Shown here: piece after piece, positions 52,652 through 64,000 of the stretch
How the letters are laid out: each line of letters opens with the position of its first letter
Numbering within the stretch: position 1 is the stretch's first letter
Origin: Nansenia antarctica
Lineage: Eukaryota > Chordata > Actinopteri > Argentiniformes > Microstomatidae
NCBI GenBank assembly: GCA_963989245.1
Contig: CAXDII010000400.1
Coordinates: forward strand, 310,001-374,000
DNA: 64,000 bases
Direction: 5' to 3'
The notes under the pieces: model-generated
Told to the model about the DNA's origin: nothing
Database searches by the model: none
The model's input: the letters and a program-made list of their open reading frames with translations, nothing else
Translations under genes and position numbers: made by a program

Positions 52652-53350
52652 CCGCTATATGTGGGACTGTCGGTCCGATATTGTAAAAAAATCCAATAAA
52701 AAATGTATGTTTACGGAAGTACATGTCTCAAGTATTATCTCGGCGGTTAGTCGAGTGAAAGAAAAACAACATACAGATGATAATTCACACAATATAATAC
52801 CACGAAAGCGTACAGCACTAAACAATAACATTTATTTGGGCAGCATCATACTCAAACTCAGGCAGAAAGGCAGGGTCCGGCCAGGTTTACAGTCACAGGC
52901 TGTCAGTGCATCATACAGGTACATAATTCAGCATGGTTAGGCTATATATAGCTGTTTCTTTTTCTATTCTACTATTCTATTCTACTTCTGCTGTCTGCGT
53001 CTCCCTGGGTATTCCTAGACCAGATGGCAAACAGTAAAGAAATGCCACAATATACCAGGACTTAAGAAACGAGATGTCCAACAAAGGATTTGACTAACCC
53101 TGGCCAATTTTACGCAACAAGTAGACTCTGATGCAGCGGAGACAGGGTTGCCAGATTGTCTGGTTTTTGGTGGATAGTACATGAGGATATGGGACACTTC
53201 AATTGAAGTGCATGAGGATATGGGACACTTCAATTGAAGTGCATGAGGATATGGGACACTTCAATTGAAGTACATGAGGATATGGGACACTTCAATTGAA
53301 GTGCATGAGGATATGGGACACTTCAATTGAAGTGCATGAGGATATGGGAC

Positions 53351-53382
53351 ACTTCAATTGAAGTACACTTCAATTGAAGTAC
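53351..53382. repeat. Palindrome doublet: two 16-bp half units in tandem
   Basis: ACTTCAATTGAAGTAC occurs twice in direct succession (53351-53366 and 53367-53382), with the atgaggatatggg part missing between them. This is a 15-bp deletion relative to the 31-bp unit. It occurs once, near the left edge of the array, where caatggaag (53403) and cactggaag (53797) units also cluster. Confidence 0.92.
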
Positions 53383-53567
53383 ATGAGGATATGGGACACT
53401 TCAATGGAAGTACATGAGGATATGGGACACTTCAATTGAAGTACATGAGGATATGGGACACTTCAATTGAAGTACATGAGGATATGGGACACTTCAATTG
53501 AAGTGCATGAGGATATGGGACACTTCAATTGAAGTGCATGAGGATATGGGACACTTCAATTGAAGTG

Positions 53568-56500
53568 CATGGGACACTTCAATGGAAGTGCATGAGGATA
53601 TGGGACACTTCAATTGAAGTGCATGAGGATATGGGACACTTCAATTGAAGTACATGAGGATATGGGACACTTCAATTGAAGTGCATGAGGATATGGGACA
53701 CTTCAATTGAAGTGCATGAGGATATGGGACACTTCAATTGAAGTACATGAGGATATGGGACACTTCAATTGAAGTGCATGAGGATATGGGACACTTCACT
53801 GGAAGTGCATGAGGATATGGGACACTTCAATTGAAGTGCATGAGGATATGGGACACTTCAATTGAAGTACATGAGGATATGGGACACTTCAATTGAAGTG
53901 CATGAGGATATGGGACACTTCAATTGAAGTGCATGAGGATATGGGACACTTCAATTGAAGTGCATGAGGATATGGGACACTTCAATTGAAGTACATGAGG
54001 ATATGGGACACTTCAATTGAAGTGCATGGGACACTTCAATTGAAGTGCATGAGGATATGGGACACTTCAATTGAAGTACATGAGGATATGGGACACTTCA
54101 ATTGAAGTACATGAGGATATGGGACACTTCAATTGAAGTGCATGAGGATATGGGACACTTCAATTGAAGTACATGAGGATATGGGACACTTCAATTGAAG
54201 TGCATGAGGATATGGGACACTTCAATTGAAGTGCATGAGGATATGGGACACTTCAATTGAAGTACATGAGGATATGGGACACTTCAATTGAAGTGCATGA
54301 GGATATGGGACACTTCAATTGAAGTACATGAGGATATGGGACACTTCAATTGAAGTGCATGAGGATATGGGACACTTCAATTGAAGTGCATGAGGATATG
54401 GGACACTTCAATTGAAGTACATGAGGATATGGGACACTTCAATTGAAGTGCATGAGGATATGGGACACTTCAATTGAAGTGCATGAGGATATGGGACACT
54501 TCAATTGAAGTGCATGAGGATATGGGACACTTCAATTGAAGTGCATGGGACACTTCAATTGAAGTGCATGAGGATATGGGACACTTCAATTGAAGTACAT
54601 GAGGATATGGGACACTTCAATTGAAGTGCATGAGGATATGGGACACTTCAATTGAAGTGCATGAGGATATGGGACACTCCAATTGAAGTGCATGAGGATA
54701 TGGGACACTTCAATTGAAGTGCATGAGGATATGGGACACTTCAATTGAAGTACATGAGGATATGGGACACTTCAATTGAAGTGCATGAGGATATGGGACA
54801 CTTCAATTGAAGTGCATGAGGATATGGGACACTTCAATTGAAGTGCATGAGGATATGGGACACTTCAATTGAAGTGCATGAGGATATGGGACACTTCAAT
54901 TGAAGTACATGAGGATATGGGACACTTCAATTGAAGTGCATGAGGATATGGGACACTTCAATTGAAGTGCATGAGGATATGGGACACTTCAATTGAAGTG
55001 CATGAGGATATGGGACACTTCAATTGAAGTGCATGAGGATATGGGACACTTCAATTGAAGTACATGAGGATATGGGACACTTCAATTGAAGTGCATGAGG
55101 ATATGGGACACTTCAATTGAAGTGCATGAGGATATGGGACACTTCAATTGAAGTGCATGGGACACTTCAATTGAAGTACATGAGGATATGGGACACTTCA
55201 ATTGAAGTGCATGAGGATATGGGACACTTCAATTGAAGTGCATGAGGATATGGGACACTTCAATTGAAGTACATGAGGATATGGGACACTTCAATTGAAG
55301 TGCATGAGGATATGGGACACTTCAATTGAAGTGCATGAGGATATGGGACACTTCAATTGAAGTACATGAGGATATGGGACACTTCAATTGAAGTGCATGA
55401 GGATATGGGACACTTCAATTGAAGTGCATGAGGATATGGGACACTTCAATTGAAGTGCATGAGGATATGGGACACTTCAATTGAAGTGCATGAGGATATG
55501 GGACACTTCAATTGAAGTACATGAGGATATGGGACACTTCAATTGAAGTGCATGAGGATATGGGACACTTCAATTGAAGTGCATGAGGATATGGGACACT
55601 TCAATTGAAGTGCATGGGACACTTCAATTGAAGTGCATGAGGATATGGGACACTTCAATTGAAGTGCATGAGGATATGGGACACTTCAATTGAAGTACAT
55701 GAGGATATGGGACACTTCAATTGAAGTGCATGAGGATATGGGACACTTCAATTGAAGTGCATGAGGATATGGGACACTTCAATTGAAGTGCATGAGGATA
55801 TGGGACACTTCAATTGAAGTGCATGAGGATATGGGACACTTCAATTGAAGTGCATGGGACACTTCAATTGAAGTGCATGAGGATATGGGACACTTCAATT
55901 GAAGTACATGAGGATATGGGACACTTCAATTGAAGTACATGAGGATATGGGACACTTCAATTGAAGTGCATGAGGATATGGGACACTTCAATTGAAGTAC
56001 ATGAGGATATGGGACACTTCAATTGAAGTGCATGAGGATATGGGACACTTCAATTGAAGTGCATGAGGATATGGGACACTTCAATTGAAGTGCATGAGGA
56101 TATGGGACACTTCAATTGAAGTGCATGAGGATATGGGACACTTCAATTGAAGTGCATGAGGATATGGGACACTTCAATTGAAGTGCATGAGGATATGGGA
56201 CACTTCAATTGAAGTGCATGGGACACTTCAATTGAAGTGCATGAGGATATGGGACACTTCAATTGAAGTACATGAGGATATGGGACACTTCAATTGAAGT
56301 GCATGAGGATATGGGACACTTCAATTGAAGTGCATGAGGATATGGGACACTCCAATTGAAGTGCATGAGGATATGGGACACTTCAATTGAAGTACATGAG
56401 GATATGGGACACTTCAATTGAAGTGCATGAGGATATGGGACACTTCAATTGAAGTGCATGAGGATATGGGACACTTCAATTGAAGTGCATGAGGATATGG

Positions 56501-59500
56501 GACACTTCAATTGAAGTGCATGAGGATATGGGACACTTCAATTGAAGTACATGAGGATATGGGACACTTCAATTGAAGTGCATGAGGATATGGGACACTT
56601 CAATTGAAGTACATGAGGATATGGGACACTTCAATTGAAGTACATGAGGATATGGGACACTTCAATTGAAGTGCATGAGGATATGGGACACTTCAATTGA
56701 AGTGCATGAGGATATGGGACACTTCAATTGAAGTACATGAGGATATGGGACACTTCAATTGAAGTACATGAGGATATGGGACACTTCAATTGAAGTGCAT
56801 GAGGATATGGGACACTTCAATTGAAGTACATGAGGATATGGGACACTTCAATTGAAGTGCATGAGGATATGGGACACTTCACTGGAAGTGCATGAGGATA
56901 TGGGACACTTCAATTGAAGTGCATGAGGATATGGGACACTTCAATTGAAGTACATGAGGATATGGGACACTTCAATTGAAGTGCATGAGGATATGGGACA
57001 CTTCAATTGAAGTGCATGAGGATATGGGACACTTCAATTGAAGTGCATGAGGATATGGGACACTTCAATTGAAGTACATGAGGATATGGGACACTTCAAT
57101 TGAAGTGCATGGGACACTTCAATTGAAGTGCATGAGGATATGGGACACTTCAATTGAAGTACATGAGGATATGGGACACTTCAATTGAAGTACATGAGGA
57201 TATGGGACACTTCAATTGAAGTGCATGAGGATATGGGACACTTCAATTGAAGTACATGAGGATATGGGACACTTCAATTGAAGTGCATGAGGATATGGGA
57301 CACTTCAATTGAAGTGCATGAGGATATGGGACACTTCAATTGAAGTACATGAGGATATGGGACACTTCAATTGAAGTGCATGAGGATATGGGACACTTCA
57401 ATGACACTTCATGAGGATATGGGACACTTCAATTGAAGTGCATGAGGATATGGGACACTTCAATTGAAGTACATGAGGATATGGGACACTTCAATTGAAG
57501 TGCATGAGGATATGGGACACTTCAATTGAAGTGCATGAGGATATGGGACACTTCAATTGAAGTGCATGAGGATATGGGACACTTCAATTGAAGTGCATGA
57601 GGATATGGGACACTTCAATTGAAGTACATGAGGATATGGGACACTTCAATTGAAGTGCATGAGGATATGGGACACTTCAATTGAAGTGCATGAGGATATG
57701 GGACACTTCAATTGAAGTGCATGAGGATATGGGACACTTCAATTGAAGTGCATGAGGATATGGGACACTTCAATTGAAGTGCATGAGGATATGGGACACT
57801 TCAATTGAAGTACATGAGGATATGGGACACTTCAATTGAAGTGCATGAGGATATGGGACACTTCAATTGAAGTACATGAGGATATGGGACACTTCAATTG
57901 AAGTGCATGAGGATATGGGACACTTCAATTGAAGTGCATGAGGATATGGGACACTTCAATTGAAGTACATGAGGATATGGGACACTTCAATTGAAGTGCA
58001 TGAGGATATGGGACACTTCAATGACACTTCATGAGGATATGGGACACTTCAATTGAAGTGCATGAGGATATGGGACACTTCAATTGAAGTACATGAGGAT
58101 ATGGGACACTTCAATTGAAGTGCATGAGGATATGGGACACTTCAATTGAAGTGCATGAGGATATGGGACACTTCAATTGAAGTGCATGAGGATATGGGAC
58201 ACTTCAATTGAAGTGCATGAGGATATGGGACACTTCAATTGAAGTGCATGAGGATATGGGACACTTCAATTGAAGTGCATGAGGATATGGGACACTTCAA
58301 TTGAAGTACATGAGGATATGGGACACTTCAATTGAAGTGCATGAGGATATGGGACACTTCAATTGAAGTGCATGAGGATATGGGACACTTCAATTGAAGT
58401 GCATGAGGATATGGGACACTTCAATTGAAGTGCATGGGACACTTCAATTGAAGTACATGAGGATATGGGACACTTCAATTGAAGTGCATGAGGATATGGG
58501 ACACTTCAATTGAAGTGCATGAGGATATGGGACACTTCAATTGAAGTACATGAGGATATGGGACACTTCAATTGAAGTGCATGAGGATATGGGACACTTC
58601 AATTGAAGTACATGAGGATATGGGACACTTCAATTGAAGTGCATGAGGATATGGGACACTTCAATTGAAGTGCATGAGGATATGGGACACTTCAATTGAA
58701 GTACATGAGGATATGGGACACTTCAATTGAAGTGCATGAGGATATGGGACACTTCAATTGAAGTGCATGAGGATATGGGACACTTCAATTGAAGTACATG
58801 AGGATATGGGAAACTTCAATTGAAGTGCATGAGGATATGGGACACTTAAATTGAAGTGCATGAGGATATGGGACACTTCAATTGAAGTACATGAGGATAT
58901 GGGACACTTCAATTGAAGTGCATGAGGATATGGGACACTTCAATTGAAGTGCATGAGGATATGGGACACTTCAATTGAAGTGCATGAGGATATGGGACAC
59001 TTCAATTGAAGTGCATGAGGATATGGGACACTTCAATTGAAGTACATGAGGATATGGGACACTTCAATTGAAGTGCATGAGGATATGGGACACTTCAATT
59101 GAAGTGCATGAGGATATGGGACACTTCAATTGAAGTGCATGGGACACTTCAATTGAAGTGCATGAGGATATGGGACACTTCAATTGAAGTGCATGAGGAT
59201 ATGGGACACTTCAATTGAAGTACATGAGGATATGGGACACTTCAATTGAAGTGCATGAGGATATGGGACACTTCAATTGAAGTACATGAGGATATGGGAC
59301 ACTTCAATTGAAGTGCATGAGGATATGGGACACTTATATTGAAGTGCATGAGGATATGGGACACTTCAATTGAAGTGCATGAGGATATGGGACACTTCAA
59401 TTGAAGTGTATGAGGATATGGGACACTTCAATTGAAGTGCATGAGGATATGGGACACTTCAATTGAAGTGCATGGGACACTTCAATTGAAGTGCATGAGG

Positions 59501-62500
59501 ATATGGGACACTTCAATTGAAGTACATGAGGATATGGGACACTTCAATTGAAGTGCATGAGGATATGGGACACTTCAATTGAAGTACATGAGGATATGGG
59601 ACACTTCAATTGAAGTGCATGAGGATATGGGACACTTCAATTGAAGTGCATGAGGATATGGGACACTTCAATTGAAGTGCATGAGGATATGGGACACTTC
59701 AATTGAAGTGCATGAGGATATGGGACACTTCAATTGAAGTACATGAGGATATGGGACACTTCAATTGAAGTGCATGAGGATATGGGACACTTCAATTGAA
59801 GTACATGAGGATATGGGACACTTCAATTGAAGTGCATGAGGATATGGGACACTTCAATTGAAGTGCATGAGGATATGGGACACTTCAATTGAAGTGCATG
59901 AGGATATGGGACACTTCAATTGAAGTGCATGAGGATATGGGACACTTCAATTGAAGTGCATGAGGATATGGGACACTTCAATTGAAGTGCATGAGGATAT
60001 GGGACACTTCAATTGAAGTGCATGAGGATATGGGACACTTCAATTGAAGTGCATGAGGATATGGGACACTTCAATTGAAGTACATGAGGATATGGGACAC
60101 TTCAATTGAAGTGCATGAGGATATGGGACACTTCAATTGAAGTGCATGAGGATATGGGACACTTCAATTGAAGTGCATGAGGATATGGGACACTTCAATT
60201 GAAGTGCATGAGGATATGGGACACTTCAATTGAAGTGCATGAGGATATGGGACACTTCAATTGAAGTGCATGAGGATATGGGACACTTCAATTGAAGTGC
60301 ATGGGACACTTCAATTGAAGTGCATGAGGATATGGGACACTTCAATTGAAGTACATGAGGATATGGGACACTTCAATTGAAGTGCATGAGGATATGGGAC
60401 ACTTCAATTGAAGTGCATGAGGATATGGGACACTCCAATTGAAGTGCATGAGGATATGGGACACTTCAATTGAAGTGCATGGGACACTTCAATTGAAGTG
60501 CATGAGGATATGGGACACTTCAATTGAAGTGCATGAGGATATGGGACACTTCAATTGAAGTGCATGAGGATATGGGACACTTCAATTGAAGTACATGAGG
60601 ATATGGGACACTTCAATTGAAGTGCATGAGGATATGGGACACTTCAATTGAAGTACATGAGGATATGGGACACTTCAATTGAAGTGCATGAGGATATGGG
60701 ACACTCCAATTGAAGTGCATGAGGATATGGGACACTTCAATTGAAGTACATGAGGATATGGGACACTTCAATTGAAGTGCATGAGGATATGGGACACTTC
60801 AATTGAAGTACATGAGGATATGGGACACTTCAATTGAAGTGCATGAGGATATGGGACACTTCAATTGAAGTACATGAGGATATGGGACACTTCAATTGAA
60901 GTGCATGAGGATATGGGACACTTCAATTGAAGTGCATGAGGATATGGGACACTTCAATTGAAGTGCATGAGGATATGGGACACTTCAATTGAAGTGCATG
61001 AGGATATGGGACACTCCAATTGAAGTGCATGAGGATATGGGACACTTCAATTGAAGTACATGAGGATATGGGACACTTCAATTGAAGTGCATGAGGATAT
61101 GGGACACTTCAATTGAAGTGCATGAGGATATGGGACACTTCAATTGAAGTGCATGAGGATATGGGACACTTCAATTGAAGTGCATGAGGATATGGGACAC
61201 TTCAATTGAAGTACATGAGGATATGGGACACTTCAATTGAAGTGCATGAGGATATGGGACACTTCAATTGAAGTGCATGAGGATATGGGACACTTCAATT
61301 GAAGTGCATGGGACACTTCAATTGAAGTGCATGAGGATATGGGACACTTCAATTGAAGTGCATGAGGATATGGGACACTTCAATTGAAGTACATGAGGAT
61401 ATGGGACACTTCAATTGAAGTGCATGAGGATATGGGACACTTCAATTGAAGTACATGAGGATATGGGACACTTCAATTGAAGTGCATGGGACACTTCAAT
61501 TGAAGTGCATGAGGATATGGGACACTTCAATTGAAGTACATGAGGATATGGGACACTTCAATTGAAGTGCATGAGGATATGGGACACTTCAATTGAAGTG
61601 CATGAGGATATGGGACACTCCAATTGAAGTGCATGAGGATATGGGACACTTCAATTGAAGTGCATGAGGATATGGGACACTTCAATTGAAGTGCATGAGG
61701 ATATGGGACACTTCAATTGAAGTGCATGAGGATATGGGACACTTCAATTGAAGTGCATGAGGATATGGGACACTTCAATTGAAGTACATGAGGATATGGG
61801 ACACTTCAATTGAAGTGCATGAGGATATGGGACACTTCAATTGAAGTACATGAGGATATGGGACACTTCAATTGAAGTGCATGAGGATATGGGACACTTC
61901 AATTGAAGTACATGAGGATATGGGACACTTCAATTGAAGTGCATGAGGATATGGGACACTTCAATTGAAGTGCATGAGGATATGGGACACTTCAATTGAA
62001 GTGCATGAGGATATGGGACACTTCAATTGAAGTGCATGAGGATATGGGACACTTCAATTGAAGTGCATGAGGATATGGGACACTTCAATTGAAGTGCATG
62101 AGGATATGGGACACTTCAATTGAAGTACATGAGGATATGGGACACTTCAATTGAAGTGCATGAGGATATGGGACACTTCAATTGAAGTGCATGAGGATAT
62201 GGGACACTTCAATTGAAGTGCATGAGGATATGGGACACTTCAATTGAAGTGCATGAGGATATGGGACACTTCAATTGAAGTGCATGAGGATATGGGACAC
62301 TTCAATTGAAGTGCATGAGGATATGGGACACTTCAATTGAAGTGCATGGGACACTTCAATTGAAGTGCATGAGGATATGGGACACTTCAATTGAAGTACA
62401 TGAGGATATGGGACACTTCAATTGAAGTGCATGAGGATATGGGACACTTCAATTGAAGTGCATGAGGATATGGGACACTCCAATTGAAGTGCATGAGGAT

Positions 62501-62546
62501 ATGGGACACTTCAATTGAAGTGCATGGGACACTTCAATTGAAGTGC
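53568..62546. repeat. Seventeen 23-bp deletion units interspersed in the minisatellite
   Basis: catgggacac replaces catgaggatatgggacac, an 8-bp loss between the two ATG triplets of the unit, as replication slippage would give. The cat of each lies at 53568, 54025, 54544, 55156, 55613, 55853, 56217, 57108, 58433, 59138, 59471, 60300, 60478, 61307, 61485, 62345 and 62523. Three pairs are exactly 178 bp apart (60300/60478, 61307/61485, 62345/62523) and recur at 1007 and 1038 bp, so they spread by block duplication rather than by repeated deletion. Confidence 0.9.
57150..58220. repeat. 620-bp (20-unit) duplication within the minisatellite
   Basis: A unique aberrant unit, with cttcaatgacacttcatgagg in place of the normal palindrome's right arm, occurs at 57401 and again at 58021, exactly 620 bp apart. 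The order of gtgc and gtac units matches for several units on both sides of each, so a block of roughly 0.45 kb is shared. The aberrant unit keeps the 31-bp length but lacks the palindrome. Confidence 0.88.
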
Positions 62547-62699
62547 ATGAGGATATGGGACACTTCAATTGAAGTGCATGAGGATATGGGACACTTCAAT
62601 TGAAGTGCATGAGGATATGGGACACTTCAATTGAAGTACATGAGGATATGGGACACTTCAATTGAAGTGCATGAGGATATGGGACACTTCAATTGAAGT

Positions 62700-63720
62700 A
62701 CATGAGGATATGGGACACTTCAATTGAAGTGCATGAGGATATGGGACACTCCAATTGAAGTGCATGAGGATATGGGACACTTCAATTGAAGTACATGAGG
62801 ATATGGGACACTTCAATTGAAGTGCATGAGGATATGGGACACTTCAATTGAAGTGCATGAGGATATGGGACACTCCAATTGAAGTACATGAGGATATGGG
62901 ACACTTCAATTGAAGTGCATGAGGATATGGGACACTTCAATTGAAGTGCATGAGGATATGGGACACTCCAATTGAAGTGCATGAGGATATGGGACACTTC
63001 AATTGAAGTACATGAGGATATGGGACACTTCAATTGAAGTGCATGAGGATATGGGACACTCCAATTGAAGTGCATGAGGATATGGGACACTTCAATTGAA
63101 GTACATGAGGATATGGGACACTTCAATTGAAGTGCATGAGGATATGGGACACTTCAATTGAAGTACATGAGGATATGGGACACTTCAATTGAAGTGCATG
63201 AGGATATGGGACACTTCAATTGAAGTACATGAGGATATGGGACACTTCAATTGAAGTGCATGAGGATATGGGACACTTCAATTGAAGTGCATGAGGATAT
63301 GGGACACTTCAATTGAAGTGCATGAGGATATGGGACACTTCAATTGAAGTGCATGAGGATATGGGACACTCCAATTGAAGTGCATGAGGATATGGGACAC
63401 TTCAATTGAAGTACATGAGGATATGGGACACTTCAATTGAAGTGCATGAGGATATGGGACACTTCAATTGAAGTACATGAGGATATGGGACACTTCAATT
63501 GAAGTGCATGAGGATATGGGACACTTCAATTGAAGTGCATGAGGATATGGGACACTTCAATTGAAGTGCATGAGGATATGGGACACTTCAATTGAAGTGC
63601 ATGAGGATATGGGACACTTCAATTGAAGTACATGAGGATATGGGACACTTCAATTGAAGTGCATGAGGATATGGGACACTCCAATTGAAGTGCATGAGGA
63701 TATGGGACACTTCAATTGAA
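62700..63720. repeat. 310-bp (10-unit) higher-order repeat, about four copies
   Basis: The ctccaattg variant recurs in the same unit context at 62751, 63061, 63371 and 63681, each exactly 310 bp apart, with matching gtgc/gtac order around it. Extra ctcc units at 62875 and 62968 lie in the first interval only. A minus-strand open frame of 114 codons (62782-63126) falls here only because these variants change an in-frame TGA to TGG; it is not a gene. Confidence 0.9.
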
Positions 63721-64000
63721 GTACATGAGGATATGGGACACTTCAATTGAAGTGCATGAGGATATGGGACACTTCAATTGAAGTGCATGAGGATATGGGA
63801 CACTTCAATTGAAGTGCATGAGGATATGGGACACTTCAATTGAAGTGCATGAGGATATGGGACACTTCAATTGAAGTGCATGAGGATATGGGACACTTCA
63901 ATTGAAGTACATGAGGATATGGGACACTTCAATTGAAGTGCATGAGGATATGGGACACTTCAATTGAAGTGCATGAGGATATGGGACACTTCAATTGAAG

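Larger units (their letters stand above)
52321..53176. mobile_element. Single-copy spacer, probable left part of a hAT-like element
   Basis: This is the only non-tandem sequence in the window. In order it has the terminus, a G/C-rich subterminal zone (52335-52388), a T12 tract (52402-52413), A/T-rich sequence with the palindrome ATATAGGCCTATAT (52480-52493), a possible promoter, and a short reading frame starting at 52574. From 52652 to 53144 I recognise no domain, tRNA or retroelement motif; there is an AATAAA at 52695 and a TCTATTC-rich tract near 52960-52987. GGGTTGCCAGATTG (53145-53158) resembles the start of repeats I associate with fish genomes, but that is a weak match. The 31-bp array begins directly after it. 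Confidence 0.5.
53177..64000. repeat. 31-bp palindromic minisatellite array (about 354 units)
   Basis: The unit catgaggatatgggacac plus ttcaattgaagtg (31 bp) repeats head to tail from 53177 to the window end. Each unit contains ACTTCAATTGAAGT, a perfect 14-bp palindrome that extends to 16 bp (CACTTCAATTGAAGTG) when followed by GC rather than AC. The two main unit types differ by gtgcatg or gtacatg. Minor variants are ctccaattg (T to C), caatggaag, cactggaag, 23-bp deletion units and an aberrant unit at 57401 and 58021. On the plus strand, TGA occurs in two of three frames of each unit. No similarity to the 271-bp satellite beyond short chance matches is visible. Confidence 0.98.

Noticed and set aside
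52620..52940. 106-codon plus-strand open frame
   Set aside because: It needs a GTG start in a eukaryote and shows no recognisable domain. It might be a frame-shifted remnant of the element's coding region, but nothing in the protein supports that.
53145..53176. Second transposon end (GGGTTGCCAGATTG) before the minisatellite
   Set aside because: The likeness to known fish repeat ends is short and no matching inverted partner (CAATCTGGCAACC) is seen, so I list it only as a weak hint.
53015..53233. 72-codon minus-strand open frame across the spacer/minisatellite border
   Set aside because: It starts inside the 31-bp repeat and reads into the spacer; no domain or family resemblance, and the length is within chance expectation.
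62782..63126. 114-codon minus-strand open frame as a repetitive protein gene
   Set aside because: It is a by-product of the 31-bp repeat and of three ctcc variants that remove an in-frame TGA; there is no promoter, and neighbouring repeats close the frame.
53177..64000. CRISPR array (31-bp repeats containing a palindrome)
   Set aside because: Units abut directly and there are no variable spacers, no leader and no cas genes. The surrounding DNA is eukaryotic satellite.
1..64000. Common origin of the 271-bp and 31-bp repeats
   Set aside because: Shared strings such as ggacactt and caatt-aag are short and in different order; no longer similarity is visible.

Overview
This window is almost entirely tandemly repeated, non-coding eukaryotic DNA. 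I see no intact gene. It falls into three parts. (1) Positions 1-52320 are an uninterrupted satellite array of about 194 head-to-tail copies of a 271-bp monomer; the array enters from the left edge. (2) Positions 52321-53176 are about 0.86 kb of single-copy sequence. It opens with a transposon-like terminus (CAGTGGCGTAGCGG, a hAT-type end) placed directly inside a satellite monomer, and it holds a 25-codon reading frame, beginning MSKRKYNTKYNKHS, that may be the remnant of a transposase start. (3) Positions 53177-64000 are a second, unrelated array of about 354 copies of a 31-bp unit, each carrying a perfect 14-16-bp palindrome; it runs off the right edge.

The satellite shows layered higher-order structure. 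Positions 1-12757 hold only full-length A-type monomers, with a 7-monomer (1911-bp) super-repeat marked by a 14-bp internal duplication. From 12758 a shorter B-type monomer (10-11 bp shorter) appears 21 times at recurring spacings, within super-repeats displaced by about 4308, 1614, 3503 and 2419 bp. Four A/B hybrid monomers lie between 35.6 and 41.4 kb. Private mutations shared at fixed displacements show that multi-monomer blocks were copied by unequal exchange. The 31-bp array repeats the pattern: a 620-bp displacement, four copies of a 310-bp (10-unit) block, and 23-bp deletion units paired 178 bp apart.

The organism is a eukaryote, probably an animal. The hAT-like terminus with G/C-rich subterminal palindromes, the ZBED/hAT-like N-terminus and general texture would fit a fish, but this is inference from familiarity, not proof. 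The satellite would suit a centromeric or pericentromeric location, which the sequence alone cannot establish. No genes act together here. The most informative place is the junction at 52320/52321: the satellite is perfect up to the break, which suggests a mobile element inserted in the array. The 31-bp array may have expanded inside that element, whose far end would lie beyond the window.
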